Below, in pieces: positions 13,451 to 13,498 of a stretch of 13,498 bases of DNA. The notes under the pieces are model-generated. The model was not told the origin of the DNA, did no database searches, and saw only the letters and a list, made by a program, of their open reading frames with translations. This stretch comes from Chloroflexota bacterium (GTDB lineage Bacteria > Chloroflexota > Dehalococcoidia > Bin125), in NCBI GenBank assembly GCA_026707335.1, contig JAPOXB010000226.1, positions 1-13,498 on the forward strand, in the 5' to 3' direction. Each line of letters opens with the position of its first letter. Position 1 is the first letter of the stretch. Both the position numbers and the translations under genes were made by a program.

Positions 13451-13498
13451 TGCGCGTAAATCGGTGGATGTGGGATCATGGGAGCGGCCGAGGGTCGT

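Larger units (their letters stand above)
12971..13498. other. gene-free interval rich in DNA-structure motifs
   Basis: 528 bp between the alcohol dehydrogenase start and the window edge. The open frames here (for example 13108-13479 on minus) are Arg/Pro-rich shadows without ribosome sites. From left to right it holds a -10/-35 pair for the dehydrogenase, a G-quadruplex motif, phased TGCAC repeats next to an eight-T run, an imperfect hairpin, a near-consensus minus-strand promoter, an 11-bp tandem array and a CCCTAA-type repeat. No tRNA, rRNA or CRISPR is recognised. Confidence 0.75.

Noticed and set aside
13108..13479. 123-codon minus-strand open frame in the right-hand intergenic region
   Set aside because: It runs through the tandem repeats, has no ribosome site and is Pro/Arg-rich. 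Repeat units of 11 bp would give no coherent protein.

Overview
The window is uniformly very GC-rich (roughly 70 % by eye) and densely packed with catabolic and secreted-enzyme genes. There are no rRNA or tRNA genes, CRISPR arrays or transposases. The mix points to a high-GC free-living or symbiotic bacterium. It includes a crotonase, SDR oxidoreductases, a mandelate-racemase-type enolase, an AMP-forming CoA ligase, a D-aminoacylase-like amidohydrolase, a Tat-exported vanadium haloperoxidase lipoprotein and a Zn alcohol dehydrogenase. A Chloroflexota lineage of the Dehalococcoidia/SAR202 type, known for enolase-superfamily expansions, is my best guess. That is an inference from gene content only; a high-GC actinobacterium cannot be excluded.

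Layout, left to right. (1) 1-109, minus: start of a small charged helical protein, cut by the window edge. (2) 197-1447, minus: lipoprotein with a bicupin and an F5/8-type C domain. (3) 1596-4558, plus: a three-gene operon of crotonase, classical SDR and enolase-superfamily dehydratase/racemase-like enzyme, headed by a promoter region divergent from the lipoprotein. (4) 4571-5641, minus: an extended SDR (dihydroflavonol-4-reductase-like), convergent with the operon (12 bp apart). (5) 5811-7493, plus: acyl-CoA ligase, divergent from the reductase. (6) 7603-7905, plus: a ribbon-helix-helix antitoxin-like protein behind a perfect 13-bp palindrome, followed by what may be the stump of a PIN toxin. 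(7) 7978-9759, minus: D-aminoacylase-like amidohydrolase. (8) 9881-11812, minus: vanadium haloperoxidase with a Tat/lipoprotein signal. (9) 11924-12970, minus: zinc-dependent alcohol dehydrogenase. (10) 12971-13498: over 500 bp with no credible gene but much DNA structure.

The enzymes look like parts of a scavenging metabolism. An acid is activated to its CoA ester (ligase) and processed by a crotonase and SDR. Hydroxy- or sugar acids are handled by the enolase-type enzyme and dehydrogenases, N-acyl amino acids by the amidohydrolase, and halide oxidation occurs outside the membrane. Only the three-gene operon is tightly linked; a single shared pathway is not demonstrated.

The most unusual part is the intergenic region 12971-13498. 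It holds three G-quadruplex-type motifs, one of them made by a seven-unit 11-bp tandem repeat. It also holds four TGCAC half-sites spaced 10/11/10 bp, and a near-consensus promoter followed by an imperfect hairpin, all aimed at the alcohol dehydrogenase. A recurrent TAYGCT hexamer 37-45 nt before four start codons may be this genome's -10 element.
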